A stretch of DNA of 64,000 nucleotides from positions 496,001 through 560,000 of the forward strand of contig NZ_JAAIKE010000002.1 of assembly GCF_010915705.1 (NCBI RefSeq), written 5' to 3'. Source of the stretch: Pseudotabrizicola algicola (lineage in GTDB: Bacteria > Pseudomonadota > Alphaproteobacteria > Rhodobacterales > Rhodobacteraceae). Within the stretch, counting starts at the first letter, position 1; the number at the start of each line of letters is the position of its first letter. Position numbers and translations under genes: made by a program. The notes beneath the pieces are model-generated. The model was given only the letters and a program-made list of their open reading frames with translations, was not told the origin of the DNA and did no database searches. This document shows positions 28,033 through 39,632 of the stretch, in pieces.

Positions 28033-28048
28033 TTAAGTATATACATAA
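28033..28048. promoter_or_regulatory. HutC operator candidate between hutI and hutF
   Basis: TTAAGTATATACATAA is a near-perfect 16-bp palindrome around GTATATAC (28037-28044), with one unpaired position in each arm. GntR/HutC proteins of other bacteria bind similar TGTATATACA-type sites. It lies 43 bp upstream of each divergent start codon (27990 and 28090), so one bound repressor could block both hut promoters. Confidence 0.6.
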
Positions 28049-28089
28049 TCAAAGCCGCCTGCCTAGCCCCTTTCGGACCGGAGCCTGCA

Positions 28090-29421
28090 ATGACCGTCTT
28101 CGCACAAACCGCCCTCCTCCCCGATGGCTGGGCGCGCAATGTCCGCCTCACCCTCCGCGCAGGCCAGATCGCCAGCATCACCGCCGATACCACCCCCCAG
28201 CCCGGCGACCACCGCGCCGACATCCTCCTCCCCGGCCTGCCCAACCTGCACAGCCACGCCTTCCAGCGCGGCTTTTCCGGCCTCACCGAACAACGCGGCC
28301 CCACGCCCGACAACTTCTGGACATGGCGCGAGATGATGTATCGCTTCGCCCTCGCGCTCTCACCCGACGCCATGCAGGCCATCGCCGCCTTCGCCTATGC
28401 CGAAATGCTGGAAGCAGGCTTCACCCGCGTCGGAGAATTCCACTACCTGCACCACGCCCCCGATGGCCGCCCCTATGCCGACCCCGCCGAGATGTCGGCC
28501 CGCATCTTCGCCGCCGCCTCCGACACCGGCATCAGCCTCACCCACCTGCCGGTGTTCTACGCCCATGGCGGCTTCGGCCCCAGACCGGCGGGCGAGGGTC
28601 AGCGCCGCTTCCTGCACGACGCAGACTCCTTCGCCCGCCTGATCCAGTCCTGCGATGCCCTCGCCCGTCCGCAAGACCGCATCGGCCTTGCGCCCCATTC
28701 GCTGCGCGCCGCCACGATGGCGCAGATCACCACACTCGCGCAGGCCTTCCCCAACCGGCCCTTCCACCTGCATATCGCCGAACAGCAGCAAGAGGTGGCC
28801 GATTGCCTGTCCTTCACCGGACAGCGCCCGGTGGAACACCTGCTCGCCCACGCCCCCGTGGGGCCAGACTGGTGCCTGATCCACGCCACCCACCTGACCG
28901 AGGCCGAAATCCTCGGCATCGCCGCCACCGGCGCCGTCGCGGGCCTCTGCCCGATCACCGAGGCGAACCTGGGTGACGGCATCTTCCCCGCTGCCCAATT
29001 CCTTGCCGCAGGCGGGCGCATCGGCCTTGGCACCGACAGCAATGTGCAGATCACCGCGGCGGGCGAGGCGCGGATGCTCGAATATTCCCAGCGCCTCGGC
29101 ACACGCGGGCGCAATATCTGCGCCGATCATGGGTCGACTGGCGCGCGGCTGTTCCACGCCGCCACCGCGGGCGGCGCGCAGGCGCTTGGCGCAGCCACGC
29201 CGCAACTTGCGCCCGGCGCCCCCGCCGATCTGGTGGCCCTGCACGACAGCATGGGGTTCGACATGGCCGATGACCGCCTGATCGACCGCTGGATCTTCGG
29301 CACCGACATCACCGTTGCCGATGTCTGGGCAAACGGCGCGCATCTGGTGCAGGCAGGCCGCCACATCCACCGCGACCGCCTGCGCAGCGCCGCCGCCGCC
29401 GCCTGCCGCGCGCTGGTCTGA
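28090..29421 (+). CDS. hutF: Formimidoylglutamate deiminase
   Basis: The start at 28090 (MTVFAQTALLPDGWARNVRL) gives 443 residues, normal for HutF; longer upstream reading is antisense to hutI and is rejected. The amidohydrolase motifs are LPNLHSHAFQRGF, HLHIAEQQQEV, LIHATHL and GLGTDSNVQI. It hydrolyses formiminoglutamate to N-formylglutamate and ammonia, feeding HutG. It is transcribed away from the rest of the hut genes. Confidence 0.94.
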   Translation: MTVFAQTALLPDGWARNVRLTLRAGQIASITADTTPQPGDHRADILLPGLPNLHSHAFQRGFSGLTEQRGPTPDNFWTWREMMYRFALALSPDAMQAIAAFAYAEMLEAGFTRVGEFHYLHHAPDGRPYADPAEMSARIFAAASDTGISLTHLPVFYAHGGFGPRPAGEGQRRFLHDADSFARLIQSCDALARPQDRIGLAPHSLRAATMAQITTLAQAFPNRPFHLHIAEQQQEVADCLSFTGQRPVEHLLAHAPVGPDWCLIHATHLTEAEILGIAATGAVAGLCPITEANLGDGIFPAAQFLAAGGRIGLGTDSNVQITAAGEARMLEYSQRLGTRGRNICADHGSTGARLFHAATAGGAQALGAATPQLAPGAPADLVALHDSMGFDMADDRLIDRWIFGTDITVADVWANGAHLVQAGRHIHRDRLRSAAAAACRALV

Positions 29422-29432
29422 CCGCAAGCAAA

Positions 29433-29460
29433 ACGCCCGCAGCACAGCGGCTGCGGGCGT
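29433..29460 (-). terminator. Intrinsic terminator, leftward
   Basis: An 11-bp perfect stem (29433-29443 with 29450-29460) and a 6-nt loop are followed on the minus strand by TTTTGCTT. It is oriented to end transcripts coming from the small gene at 29498 and from gyrB. It may also act on the hutF transcript, although the plus strand has no T tract. Confidence 0.7.
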
Positions 29461-29497
29461 CATCTTCGGGCAAAGCCGCAGGCAAGCTGCGGCGGCG

Positions 29498-29668
29498 TTA
29501 CGCCTTGGCGGGCGGCTCCACAGCCACCGTGTCACCTGCCGTGGCTTCGGGCACGGCAGCAGGCCGCTGCCCCGACCCGAGCCGATTCCACTTGCGCGGT
29601 CTGGGGGTTGCCGGCTTGCTCAGAAAATCGGCAAGGTCAAAGGGCGTCTTTTGCGGGGAATATCCCAT
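29498..29668 (-). CDS. Small hypothetical protein downstream of gyrB
   Basis: A 56-residue frame starts at 29668 (MGYSPQKTPFDLADFLSKPA). It has an excellent AGGAG ribosome-binding site 7 bp before the ATG. It is followed 37 bp later by a strong terminator on the same strand. The protein is proline- and basic-rich in the middle (RPRKWNRL) with an acidic/alanine tail. I do not recognise a family. It is probably expressed, perhaps from the gyrB transcript, which ends 189 bp upstream. Confidence 0.55.
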   Translation of the reverse strand: MGYSPQKTPFDLADFLSKPATPRPRKWNRLGSGQRPAAVPEATAGDTVAVEPPAKA

Positions 29669-29857
29669 GTGCTGGCTCCTGTCGGTCAAATGCGGTTGAA
29701 AACCGGCCGGGACAGAGCCTGCCATGATGCGGCGCGCCATCAGCGCGCCCCGTAGTCCGATATGGGGGCTCGGCACCGGCTCCACCAGTGCCGCCGCCCG
29801 ACAATCACAGAACCCGAGGGGATCGCCCGAAACTTTCCCCCCGCCCGCCGCGCGCGA

Positions 29858-32338
<2,481 letters not shown>

Positions 32339-32389
32339 TTATACCCGCAGGGGCCGGGAATGTCACCCCTCACCCCCAAGATTTAGCGG

Positions 32390-33010
32390 TCAGGTAAAGG
32401 GAATCACGCAACCCACCGCCATCAGCAGAACCCCCGACACCACATTCAGCCGCCTGAGCGCCGCCGGGCTCTGCAACAGCCGCCGCGCGCGGTCCAGAAA
32501 CAGCGCCAGCCCCAGATTGCCCAGCATCGGCACCAAGGCCGAAATCGCCAGAATCGCCGCCACATCCCACCCCGACACCCGCCCCAGATCGAAGAACCCC
32601 GGCAAAAACCCCATGTAGAACAGAATGGCCTTGGGGTTGCCGATCACCGCCGCCACCCCCACCGAAAACCCGGCCCAGACACCGGGCCGCGTCATCCGGC
32701 TGTCCGCCCCCGGCACAGCCGCGGGCTTGCGCAGCAGCAGCGCCCCCATCACGATGAACACCGCCGCCGCCACCCAGCGCATCACCCCCAGCAGATCGCC
32801 ATAAAGCGACAAGACCCAGGCCAGCCCCAGAATGGCGCAGAGCGGCCAGATCAGATCGCCCAAGGCCACCCCCACCGCCAGGGGCCAGGCCCCCGCCATG
32901 CCGCCCGACAGCGCCCGCGCGGTCAGGGCCACCCAGACCGGACCGGGGATCACCCAAAGCCCCGCCATCGCCAGCGCATAAAGCCCCAGCTGGTGCAGCG
33001 TCACCGTCAT
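32390..33010 (-). CDS. LysE/RhtB-family amino-acid exporter
   Basis: The 206-residue membrane protein has about six hydrophobic segments and the LysE-family motif LWVIPGPVWVALTARALSGG near the N-terminus, plus AVIGNPKAILFYMGFLPG in the middle. Members export amino acids or related metabolites. The start overlaps the recF stop (ATGA at 33007-33010), so the genes are probably co-transcribed. Its presence between recF and gyrB is unrelated to replication as far as can be seen. Confidence 0.88.
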   Translation of the reverse strand: MTVTLHQLGLYALAMAGLWVIPGPVWVALTARALSGGMAGAWPLAVGVALGDLIWPLCAILGLAWVLSLYGDLLGVMRWVAAAVFIVMGALLLRKPAAVPGADSRMTRPGVWAGFSVGVAAVIGNPKAILFYMGFLPGFFDLGRVSGWDVAAILAISALVPMLGNLGLALFLDRARRLLQSPAALRRLNVVSGVLLMAVGCVIPFT

Positions 33011-34095
33011 CCCCGCACCTCCGACACGCCGCCATCCTCGGCCACAATCACGCTCTGCCCGCGCCCCGCCAAACCGTCGAACAACCCCGCCTCCGTGCCG
33101 GTCATCAGCGCCTGCGCCCCCAGCGCACAGATCTCGTCATACAGCGCCGCCCGCCGCGCCGCGTCCAGATGCGCCGCCACCTCGTCCAGAAGCACCACCG
33201 GCGCGCGGCCCAGATCGGCGGCCAGCGCCCGCGCATTCGCAAGGATCAGCGAAATCAGCAGCGCCTTCTGCTCGCCGGTCGAACATTGCGCCGCCGCCAC
33301 CCCCTTGGCCGCATAGACCGCCGCAAGGTCCACCCGGTGCGGCCCCTGCAAACTGCGCCCCGCCGCCATGTCCCGCGCCCGCCCCGCCGCCAGTTCGGCG
33401 GCCAGATCGCCATATTCCCCCTCGGGATGCACCAGCAGCAGATCGGCGCGCGGAAAGGCCGTCTCCGCCCCCTCCTGCGCGCGGGTCAATCGCACCAGCG
33501 CCGCCGCGCGGTTGGCGTCGATCACGGCGGCGGCCTCCGCCATCCGCGCCTCCACCGCGCCATACCAGTGGGCATCGCGAACCTGATCCTTCAGCATCCG
33601 GTTGCGCTCGCGCATCGCCTTTTCATAGGCCAGCACCGCCTCGCCGTGATCGGGCAGGAAACTCAGGGTGATCCGGTCCAGAAACCGCCGCCGCCCCTCG
33701 GCGGCCTCGATCCAAAGCCGGTCCATCGCCGGCACCAGCCACAGCACCCGCAGCACGCGGCCAAGGCTGGCCTGCGTCGCCGCCTTGCCGTCGATCCGCA
33801 CCACGCGCGGCTCCAGCCCCTCGGCGAAACTCACCACCTCATGCGGCGCGTCCAACCCGTCCACCTCGGCCGAAATCTTCCAGCCGATCGCCCCGGGCCG
33901 CCGCGCCAGCTCCTCCGCCGCCGCCCGCCGCAACCCGCGCCCGGGCGACAGCAGCGACACCGCTTCCAGAATATTGGTCTTTCCCGCGCCGTTCGGGCCA
34001 TGGATGGCCACAGGCCGCCCGTCAAAGGCCAGCCGCGTCAGGCCGTGGCTGCGAAACTGCGACAGCACCAGGGATGTGATCGCAAGGCCAGCCAA
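33007..34095 (-). CDS. recF: DNA replication and repair protein RecF
   Basis: The 362-residue SMC-like ATPase has Walker A GPNGAGKTN at residues 33-41 and the late Walker B region APVVLLDEVAAHLDAARR. The start MAGLAITSLVLSQFRSHGL is typical of RecF. It binds gapped DNA and helps load RecA with RecO and RecR. It follows dnaN after 73 bp, which contain a hairpin, and overlaps the LysE gene by 4 bp. Confidence 0.95.
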   Translation of the reverse strand: MAGLAITSLVLSQFRSHGLTRLAFDGRPVAIHGPNGAGKTNILEAVSLLSPGRGLRRAAAEELARRPGAIGWKISAEVDGLDAPHEVVSFAEGLEPRVVRIDGKAATQASLGRVLRVLWLVPAMDRLWIEAAEGRRRFLDRITLSFLPDHGEAVLAYEKAMRERNRMLKDQVRDAHWYGAVEARMAEAAAVIDANRAAALVRLTRAQEGAETAFPRADLLLVHPEGEYGDLAAELAAGRARDMAAGRSLQGPHRVDLAAVYAAKGVAAAQCSTGEQKALLISLILANARALAADLGRAPVVLLDEVAAHLDAARRAALYDEICALGAQALMTGTEAGLFDGLAGRGQSVIVAEDGGVSEVRG

Positions 34096-34136
34096 ACGCT
34101 GCCCCTTTCATCTGTTCATAAATATCCCACGGGGGT

Positions 34137-34157
34137 CCGGGGGTGTGAAACCCCCGG
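34137..34157 (-). terminator. Hairpin after dnaN
   Basis: CCGGGGG (34137-34143) and CCCCCGG (34151-34157) form a perfect 7-bp stem with a 7-nt loop. It lies 11 bp after the dnaN stop on the minus strand. The T-poor downstream sequence (ACCCCCGTGGGATATTT) is not a classical T tract. The motif is familiar from gene ends in Rhodobacteraceae. It may attenuate read-through into recF. Confidence 0.5.
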
Positions 34158-34168
34158 TCCGACGCCGG

Positions 34169-35287
34169 TCACACGCGCATCGGCATCACGACATAGATCG
34201 CGCTGGTGTCATTCCCCTCGCGCATCAGGGTCGGATCGCCCGAGGAATTGAACAGGAACACCGCATTCTCGCGGTCCACCTGGCTCGCGATTTCCAGCAG
34301 GTATTTGGCGTTGAACCCGATATCCAGCCGCTCGTCGCTATAGGCCACCGCCAGTTCTTCCTCGGCAGCCCCCGAATCCGGCGCGTTGACCGACAGGATC
34401 AGCCGGTCCTCGTCCAAAGACAGCTTCACCGCACGGCTGCGCTCGCTCGACACGGTGGCCACGCGGTCCACCGCCTTGGCAAATTCGCTCGCATCCACTT
34501 CCAGCCGGCGGGTGTTCCCGGTCGGAATCACGCGGGTGTAATCGGGGAAGGTGCCGTCGATCACCTTCGATGTCAGGGTGATGGCCGGGGTGGCAAAGCG
34601 GATCTTCGTCTCGCTCACCGACACCGCGATCGTTGCCTCGTCATCATCCAGCAGCTTGCGCAATTCGTTCACCGTCTTGCGCGGCACGATCACGCCCGCC
34701 ATGCCCGTCGCCCCGTCGGGCAGCGCCGCGTCAATCCGCGCCAGCCGGTGGCCATCGGTCGCCACCGCGCGCAGCACGGGGCCCCCCTCACCGGTGGCGA
34801 CATGCAGGTAGACGCCGTTCAGGTAATAGCGGGTCTCCTCGGTCGAGATGGCGAATTTCGCCTTGTCGAACAACCGGCGCAGCGCGGGCGCGGGGGCCGA
34901 GAAGTTCGACGAATATTCCGATGTCGCCATCACCGGAAAATCTTCCTTGGGCAGCGTCGCAAGGCTGAACGAAGAGCGCCCCGCCATGATCGACAGCCGC
35001 CCCGAAGACGGGTCCTCGGTCAGGTTGACCAGCGCGCCATCGGGCAGCTTGCGCACGATCTCGTGCAGCATCACCGCCGAAACCGTCGTGGCGCCAGCGC
35101 GCTCCACCATGGCGGGGGCGCGGTCCACCACCTCGATATCCAGATCGGTGGCCCGGAAAGACACCTGCGTGCCATCGGCCTCGATCAGCACATTAGCAAG
35201 GATCGGAATGGTGTTGCGCCGTTCCACCACGGACTGAGCCTGCGCAAGAGCCTTGAGCAGCGTGCCACGTTCAATCGAAAGCTTCAT
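34169..35287 (-). CDS. dnaN: DNA polymerase III sliding clamp (beta subunit)
   Basis: The start at 35287 (MKLSIERGTLLKALAQAQSV) gives 372 residues, the expected length. Three clamp subdomains can be followed, and the C-terminal VMPMRV end is typical. Two such subunits form the ring that tethers DNA polymerase III. It lies downstream of dnaA after 225 bp that include a terminator-like hairpin. Confidence 0.97.
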   Translation of the reverse strand: MKLSIERGTLLKALAQAQSVVERRNTIPILANVLIEADGTQVSFRATDLDIEVVDRAPAMVERAGATTVSAVMLHEIVRKLPDGALVNLTEDPSSGRLSIMAGRSSFSLATLPKEDFPVMATSEYSSNFSAPAPALRRLFDKAKFAISTEETRYYLNGVYLHVATGEGGPVLRAVATDGHRLARIDAALPDGATGMAGVIVPRKTVNELRKLLDDDEATIAVSVSETKIRFATPAITLTSKVIDGTFPDYTRVIPTGNTRRLEVDASEFAKAVDRVATVSSERSRAVKLSLDEDRLILSVNAPDSGAAEEELAVAYSDERLDIGFNAKYLLEIASQVDRENAVFLFNSSGDPTLMREGNDTSAIYVVMPMRV

Positions 35288-35475
35288 CATCCATCCCCCT
35301 GTCGGGCGTCTAAGGGACGCCGACAATACCCGTTTTGCGCGGGTTCACAAGTGTTTGACCCGACATTGTGGGGCTTTGTGGCCAAGGTCAAGGCCCCGCA
35401 CCGCCCGCGCGGCGGCCCTTGCGGTCAAGGCGTGAATTTTCTGTTAACCCGAAAATTCAACCCCTTGAAAACAAA

Positions 35476-35509
35476 GGCGCCGCCCAAGTGTAACACAGGG
35501 GGCAGCGCC
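35476..35509 (-). terminator. Hairpin after dnaA
   Basis: GGCGC C GCCC (35476-35485) pairs with GGGC A GCGCC (35500-35509), leaving a single internal mismatch and a 14-nt loop. On the minus strand it starts 4 bp after the dnaA stop and is followed by TTTGTTTTC. This makes it a plausible intrinsic terminator between dnaA and dnaN, so dnaN probably has its own promoter in 35288-35470. Confidence 0.55.
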
Positions 35510-35512
35510 GCC

Positions 35513-36877
35513 TCAGCTCTGCAAGAGCCGCTTCAGAAGCTGCACATCATCGGCCAGCTGCCCGTCCGCCGCCATCAGCTCCTCGATCTTGCGGACCCCG
35601 TGCATGATGGTGGTGTGGTCCCGCCCGCCAAAACGGCGGCCAATCTCCGGCAGGCTCCGGCTGGTCATCTGCTTGGACAGATACATCGCCACCTGCCGGG
35701 GCCGCGCGATCGTTCGCAGCCGCTTGGGCCCGATCATGTCCGACAGGCGGACGTTGTAATGCTCGGCCACCTTCCGCTGGATTTCCTCGATCGTCAGCCG
35801 CTTTTCCGACGAGCGCAGGATATCGGACAGACACTCCATCACCAGATCCAGATTGATCTCCCGCCCGACGAGGCTGGCAAAGGCAAAGAGCCGCATCAAC
35901 GCCCCCTCCAGCACCCGCACATTGGTGGTGATCCGGTGGGCCAGAAACTCCAGCACCCCCGGCGCCATCGTCAGGCCGCGATACTGGTTGGAATAATGCT
36001 CCAGCTTGGCCTGCAAGATGCCCAGCCGCAGCTCGTAATCCGTAGGGTGCAGGTCCACCACCAGCCCGCATTGCAGACGCGAGCGGATGCGGTCTTCCAG
36101 ATCCTTGATCTCCCCCGGCGCGCGGTCCGCAGAGATCACGATCTGCTTGTTCTGATCGACCAGCGCGTTGAAGGTGTGGAAGAACTCCTCCTGCGTGCTG
36201 TCCTTGCCGGCGATGAACTGCACGTCATCGACCATCAGCACGTCGACCGAGCGGAACAGCTCCTTGAAGTCCATGATCTGCCGGTCCCGCAGCGCCTGAA
36301 CAAAGCGATACATGAACTGCTCGGCCGAGAGGTAGAGAACATGCAGGTCAGGGCGGTTGATCTTCAACTCATGCGCGATGGCATGCATAAGGTGCGTCTT
36401 GCCGAGCCCGACGCCCCCATAGAGGAACAGCGGGTTGAAGGTCACCGGCCCACCTTCCGCGACACGGCGGGCAGCGGCATGTGCCAATTCGTTCGGCTTG
36501 CCCACCACGAAATTGTCGAAGGTGAAGCGCTGCTCCAGTTGCGCGCCCGTCACCTCCTCGGCACCGACCGCACGCGCCCGTGCAGGCTTGGCGGCAGAGC
36601 GGGACCCGGATTTCGCAGCAGGCGCACGCGCGGGTGCCGCACCGACCGTGAATTCAACGCGCTCCACCGGCGAGCCGGCCACTGCCAGTTGACCCCGGAT
36701 ATGGTCGGCAAAATTGCGCGAGACCCAATCCCCGAAAAAGGTCGTCGGCACCTCGAAGCTGGCGACCCCGTTCTTCAGGTGCGAGAGGCGCAGCGGTTCG
36801 ATCCAAGTCGTATAGTTGTTCTGGCCAACCCTCTTGATCAGTTCTTCCCGAACCTGTCCCCACGTGTCGTTCGTCAT
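35513..36877 (-). CDS. dnaA: Chromosomal replication initiator DnaA
   Basis: The start at 36877 (MTNDTWGQVREELIKRVGQ) gives 454 residues. Domain I is N-terminal, followed by a short basic linker (SGSRSAAKPARARA) and AAA+ domain III with Walker A GGVGLGKTHL. C-terminal domain IV has the DnaA-box-binding signature GGRDHTTIMHGVRKIE. It is the replication initiator. No classical DnaA boxes are seen around the gene, so the origin is probably elsewhere, as in other Rhodobacterales where gene order near dnaA is not oriC. Confidence 0.98.
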   Translation of the reverse strand: MTNDTWGQVREELIKRVGQNNYTTWIEPLRLSHLKNGVASFEVPTTFFGDWVSRNFADHIRGQLAVAGSPVERVEFTVGAAPARAPAAKSGSRSAAKPARARAVGAEEVTGAQLEQRFTFDNFVVGKPNELAHAAARRVAEGGPVTFNPLFLYGGVGLGKTHLMHAIAHELKINRPDLHVLYLSAEQFMYRFVQALRDRQIMDFKELFRSVDVLMVDDVQFIAGKDSTQEEFFHTFNALVDQNKQIVISADRAPGEIKDLEDRIRSRLQCGLVVDLHPTDYELRLGILQAKLEHYSNQYRGLTMAPGVLEFLAHRITTNVRVLEGALMRLFAFASLVGREINLDLVMECLSDILRSSEKRLTIEEIQRKVAEHYNVRLSDMIGPKRLRTIARPRQVAMYLSKQMTSRSLPEIGRRFGGRDHTTIMHGVRKIEELMAADGQLADDVQLLKRLLQS

Positions 36878-37348
36878 TCGCTTTGACCTGTTTTTTATTT
36901 GCCCGCCACATCCAGTTTCCCGGTCGAGCTTGTTTCGCACACACAACCTGACCCACCCGAAACCCTGACCAGCCCCGCCTACAAAGCATGCGGACGGGCT
37001 GATCCAAGACCGGACCAGTCAAGGACACACCAAAGAACAACGACGCCGGCCCATAGAAGCCAGCCCCGCTGATCAACCCTGAGTGCGGAAGTTCCCGCAG
37101 ACAGCATAACACTTTGATCTAGAACAAAAATTGGCGAATAAGCTGGCAGCAAGATTCGTCATGTTCTGTTCAAGACCGCGTCATGTCCCCCAAGACGACG
37201 TGAATCGCATCCGGAAGCTAGCAAGCCGCCAAGGGCCTTCGCAACCGATCTATTCGGTTGACAGAAGAATGATCGGAGCGAATCCGGGGGCTTTGGCAAA
37301 TCGGCAACGAGTAAGCGGGAAAGCGCCTGAAAACACGCAACTGCCAAG
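36878..37348. promoter_or_regulatory. dnaA upstream region, no gene seen
   Basis: About 470 bp between dnaA and the rpsT terminator contain no convincing coding frame. The region must hold the dnaA promoter on the minus strand. An AT-richer stretch at 37110-37145 is the likeliest place, but no clear -35/-10 pair could be assigned. No TTATCCACA-type DnaA box was found on either strand, so an oriC is not supported. Confidence 0.4.
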
Positions 37349-37380
37349 AAAAAAGGGCGCCCTCGGAGGAGGACGCCCTT
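37349..37380 (-). terminator. Intrinsic terminator of rpsT
   Basis: A 12-bp stem with one mismatch (37353-37364 with 37369-37380) and a GGAG loop is followed on the minus strand by six Ts (37354-37349). It begins 24 bp after the rpsT stop and is a textbook terminator. Confidence 0.85.
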
Positions 37381-37403
37381 GACACAAAACTCGGCAGATC
37401 GAC

Positions 37404-37679
37404 TCAGACGGCGGGGGCCGACAGAGCCTTTACGCGCGAGGACAGGCGCGAGATCTTGCGCGAAACGGTGTTCTTGTGCAGCACACCCTTGGTCACGCCA
37501 CGAGCCAGTTCCGGCTGGGCGTTCTTGAGAGCTTCGACAGCGGCTTCGGCGTTACCCGATGCAATGGCCTCTTCGACCTTGCGGACGAAGGTGCGGATGC
37601 GCGAGCGACGGGCCTTGTTCACGGCATAGCGCGCCTCGGACTGGCGGGCGCGTTTTTTGGACTGTTCACTGTTTGCCAT
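37404..37679 (-). CDS. rpsT: 30S ribosomal protein S20
   Basis: The 91-residue basic helical protein starts [20 protein letters not shown] and has the conserved [16 protein letters not shown] segment near the C-terminus, which binds 16S rRNA. S20 is typically found near dnaA in alphaproteobacteria. A strong terminator follows. The 153 bp upstream should contain its promoter; the best box seen is CTATAC on the minus strand near 37795. Confidence 0.97.
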   Translation of the reverse strand: MANSEQSKKRARQSEARYAVNKARRSRIRTFVRKVEEAIASGNAEAAVEALKNAQPELARGVTKGVLHKNTVSRKISRLSSRVKALSAPAV

Positions 37680-37832
37680 TGTGGTGGCCTTTCCTGGGTC
37701 TGATCAATGCGGTCGCACGAAAGCCCCAAGACCCCACCTTTGAGGAGGGGATGATTCTTGCCTAAGCGGGCCCACGCGCATGTGGGGCGGCGTATAGGAT
37801 GGTTTGACCCAAAAGAAAACAGGAAAAACCGC

Positions 37833-38609
37833 TTATTTGTCGCGGAACTGCGGCTGGCGCTTTTCCATGAAGGCCGCCATGCCCTCTTTCTGGTCCTCGG
37901 TAGCGAACATTGCATGAAACACGCGACGTTCAAACAGGAGGCCTTCGGCCAGCGAGGTTTCCTGTGCGCGATTCACGCATTCCTTGACGGCCATCGATGA
38001 GATCAGCGATTTCTCGACGATCTTCTGCGCGATCTTCATGACTTCGGTCATCAGGTCCTTTGCCGGAAAGACCCGGCTGACCAGCCCGCAACGCTCGGCC
38101 TCGGCGGATTCCATGAAGCGTCCGGTCAGGTGCATATCCATCGATTTTGACTTGCCGACAAAACGGGTGAGCCGCTGGGTGCCGCCCATGCCCGCGACGA
38201 TGCCGAGGTTGATTTCGGGCTGACCGAACTTCGCGGTATCAGACGCGATGATGAAATCCGCCAGCATCGCCAATTCGCACCCGCCCCCCAGGCAATAGCC
38301 AGACACGGCGGCGATGATGGGCTTGCGCACCCTAGCGATGATTTCGGCCTCAACCCCGAAGAGGTTGTCGAAATATACGTCCGTGAAGGATTTTTCGGCC
38401 ATTTCCTTGACATCGGCACCGGCGGCGAAGGCCTTTTCCGACCCCGTCAACACGATGACACGCACGTTGTCATCACGGTCGGCGGCCTGCAGGGCACTTG
38501 CCAGTTCCTTCATCAGCTTCGAATTGAGCGCATTCAGCGCGTCTGGACGGTTCAGCCGGATGAGGGAGACATAATCCTCGACCTCGACGATCAGCGTATC
38601 ATAGGCCAT
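37833..38609 (-). CDS. Enoyl-CoA hydratase
   Basis: The start at 38609 (MAYDTLIVEVEDYVSLIRLN) gives 258 residues, the family norm. The oxyanion-hole motifs AFAAGADVKEMAEKS and GYCLGGGCELAM and the catalytic glutamates in FGQPEINLGIVAGMGGTQRL are all present. It hydrates trans-2-enoyl-CoA in fatty-acid beta-oxidation. It lies between rpsT and mutM on the same strand, 61 bp after mutM. Confidence 0.95.
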   Translation of the reverse strand: MAYDTLIVEVEDYVSLIRLNRPDALNALNSKLMKELASALQAADRDDNVRVIVLTGSEKAFAAGADVKEMAEKSFTDVYFDNLFGVEAEIIARVRKPIIAAVSGYCLGGGCELAMLADFIIASDTAKFGQPEINLGIVAGMGGTQRLTRFVGKSKSMDMHLTGRFMESAEAERCGLVSRVFPAKDLMTEVMKIAQKIVEKSLISSMAVKECVNRAQETSLAEGLLFERRVFHAMFATEDQKEGMAAFMEKRQPQFRDK

Positions 38610-38670
38610 GCGCATGGGCTCCAAGGTTGGCTTTGACGTGACTCCTAACAGCATCTTGCCCGATGGCAAG

Positions 38671-39522
38671 TCAGCGCTGACAGGAAGGGCAGTAGAAGGA
38701 TGACCGCCCGGACTGCACGATCCGGCCGATTGTCGCGTCGCATCCGGGGGCGACGCAGGGCTGTCCCTCGCGGCCATAAACCTGAAAACTGTGCTGGAAA
38801 TAGCCCAATTCTCCATCGGCTTGCCGATAATCGCGCAGGCTGCTGCCCCCCGCCTCTATCGCCTCGGCCAGCACATCGCGGATGATGGGAATAAGACCGG
38901 CCACCTGACCATCGGAAAGCGCACCTGCCTTGGTTTGTGGCGCAATGCCCGCGCGGAACAGGGTTTCGCAGACATAGATATTGCCAAGACCGGCAATGAT
39001 CTGCTGATCGAGCAGTGCCGATTTTATCGGCGTGTTACGCCCCCGCAGTCGCGCTTGCAGATAAGCCTCATCAAACCCGTTGCCCAAAGGCTCTGGGCCG
39101 AGCACCGCGAGCAGAAGGTGCGAATCTGCACCCGCAGTCGGCATCAGGTCCATAGCACCAAAGCGGCGGGCATCGTTGAAGATCACCCGCGCGCCGCCCT
39201 CCATGTCGAACACGACGTGATCGTGCTTTTGCGGGGCTGGATGGTCATGATGGAAGCTGCCAAAGGTTTGACCTGAAATCAACATTCGGCCCGACATGCC
39301 CAAATGGATGAGCAAGGTTTCATCGCTCGAGAGATCGGCGAGAATATACTTGGACCGCCGCCGCAGGGCGTTGACCCGCACGCCGGAAAGGCGCGCCGCC
39401 ATATTGGCGGGGAAGGGCCAGCGCAAACCGTCCCGGTTCACCGTGGCCTGGGTGATCCGCTGACCCTCCATCACGGGCAAAAGGCCACGACGAACGGTTT
39501 CAACCTCGGGCAGTTCGGGCAT
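38671..39522 (-). CDS. mutM: Formamidopyrimidine-DNA glycosylase (MutM/Fpg)
   Basis: The start at 39522 ([14 protein letters not shown]) gives 283 residues. After removal of Met, Pro is the catalytic N-terminal nucleophile and Glu the acid. The helix-two-turn-helix is followed by a C-terminal zinc finger with Cys pairs in [12 protein letters not shown] and FYCPSCQR. It removes 8-oxoguanine from DNA. It is divergent from ubiE with 110 bp between. Confidence 0.96.
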   Translation of the reverse strand: MPELPEVETVRRGLLPVMEGQRITQATVNRDGLRWPFPANMAARLSGVRVNALRRRSKYILADLSSDETLLIHLGMSGRMLISGQTFGSFHHDHPAPQKHDHVVFDMEGGARVIFNDARRFGAMDLMPTAGADSHLLLAVLGPEPLGNGFDEAYLQARLRGRNTPIKSALLDQQIIAGLGNIYVCETLFRAGIAPQTKAGALSDGQVAGLIPIIRDVLAEAIEAGGSSLRDYRQADGELGYFQHSFQVYGREGQPCVAPGCDATIGRIVQSGRSSFYCPSCQR

Positions 39523-39632
39523 GGGGGACACTCCTGCACAATCGCGCGTGGCGCCGCCCGGACAGGGTGGCGCATTGCAGCCGCGCGCATGCGCCCTATA
39601 AGAAGACTGGCAGGCAATAAAGGGCAAGGCCC

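Noticed and set aside
26458-28089. Long N-terminal extension of hutF
   Set aside because: The in-frame sequence before 28090 is antisense to hutI and hutH and has no HutF homology; the ATG at 28090 gives the normal length.
33668-36886. 1072-codon open frame on the plus strand
   Set aside because: It crosses recF, dnaN and dnaA on the opposite strand and their intergenic regions; no domain is recognisable.
36878-37403. Origin of replication next to dnaA
   Set aside because: No DnaA boxes or AT-rich repeat array were seen on either strand.
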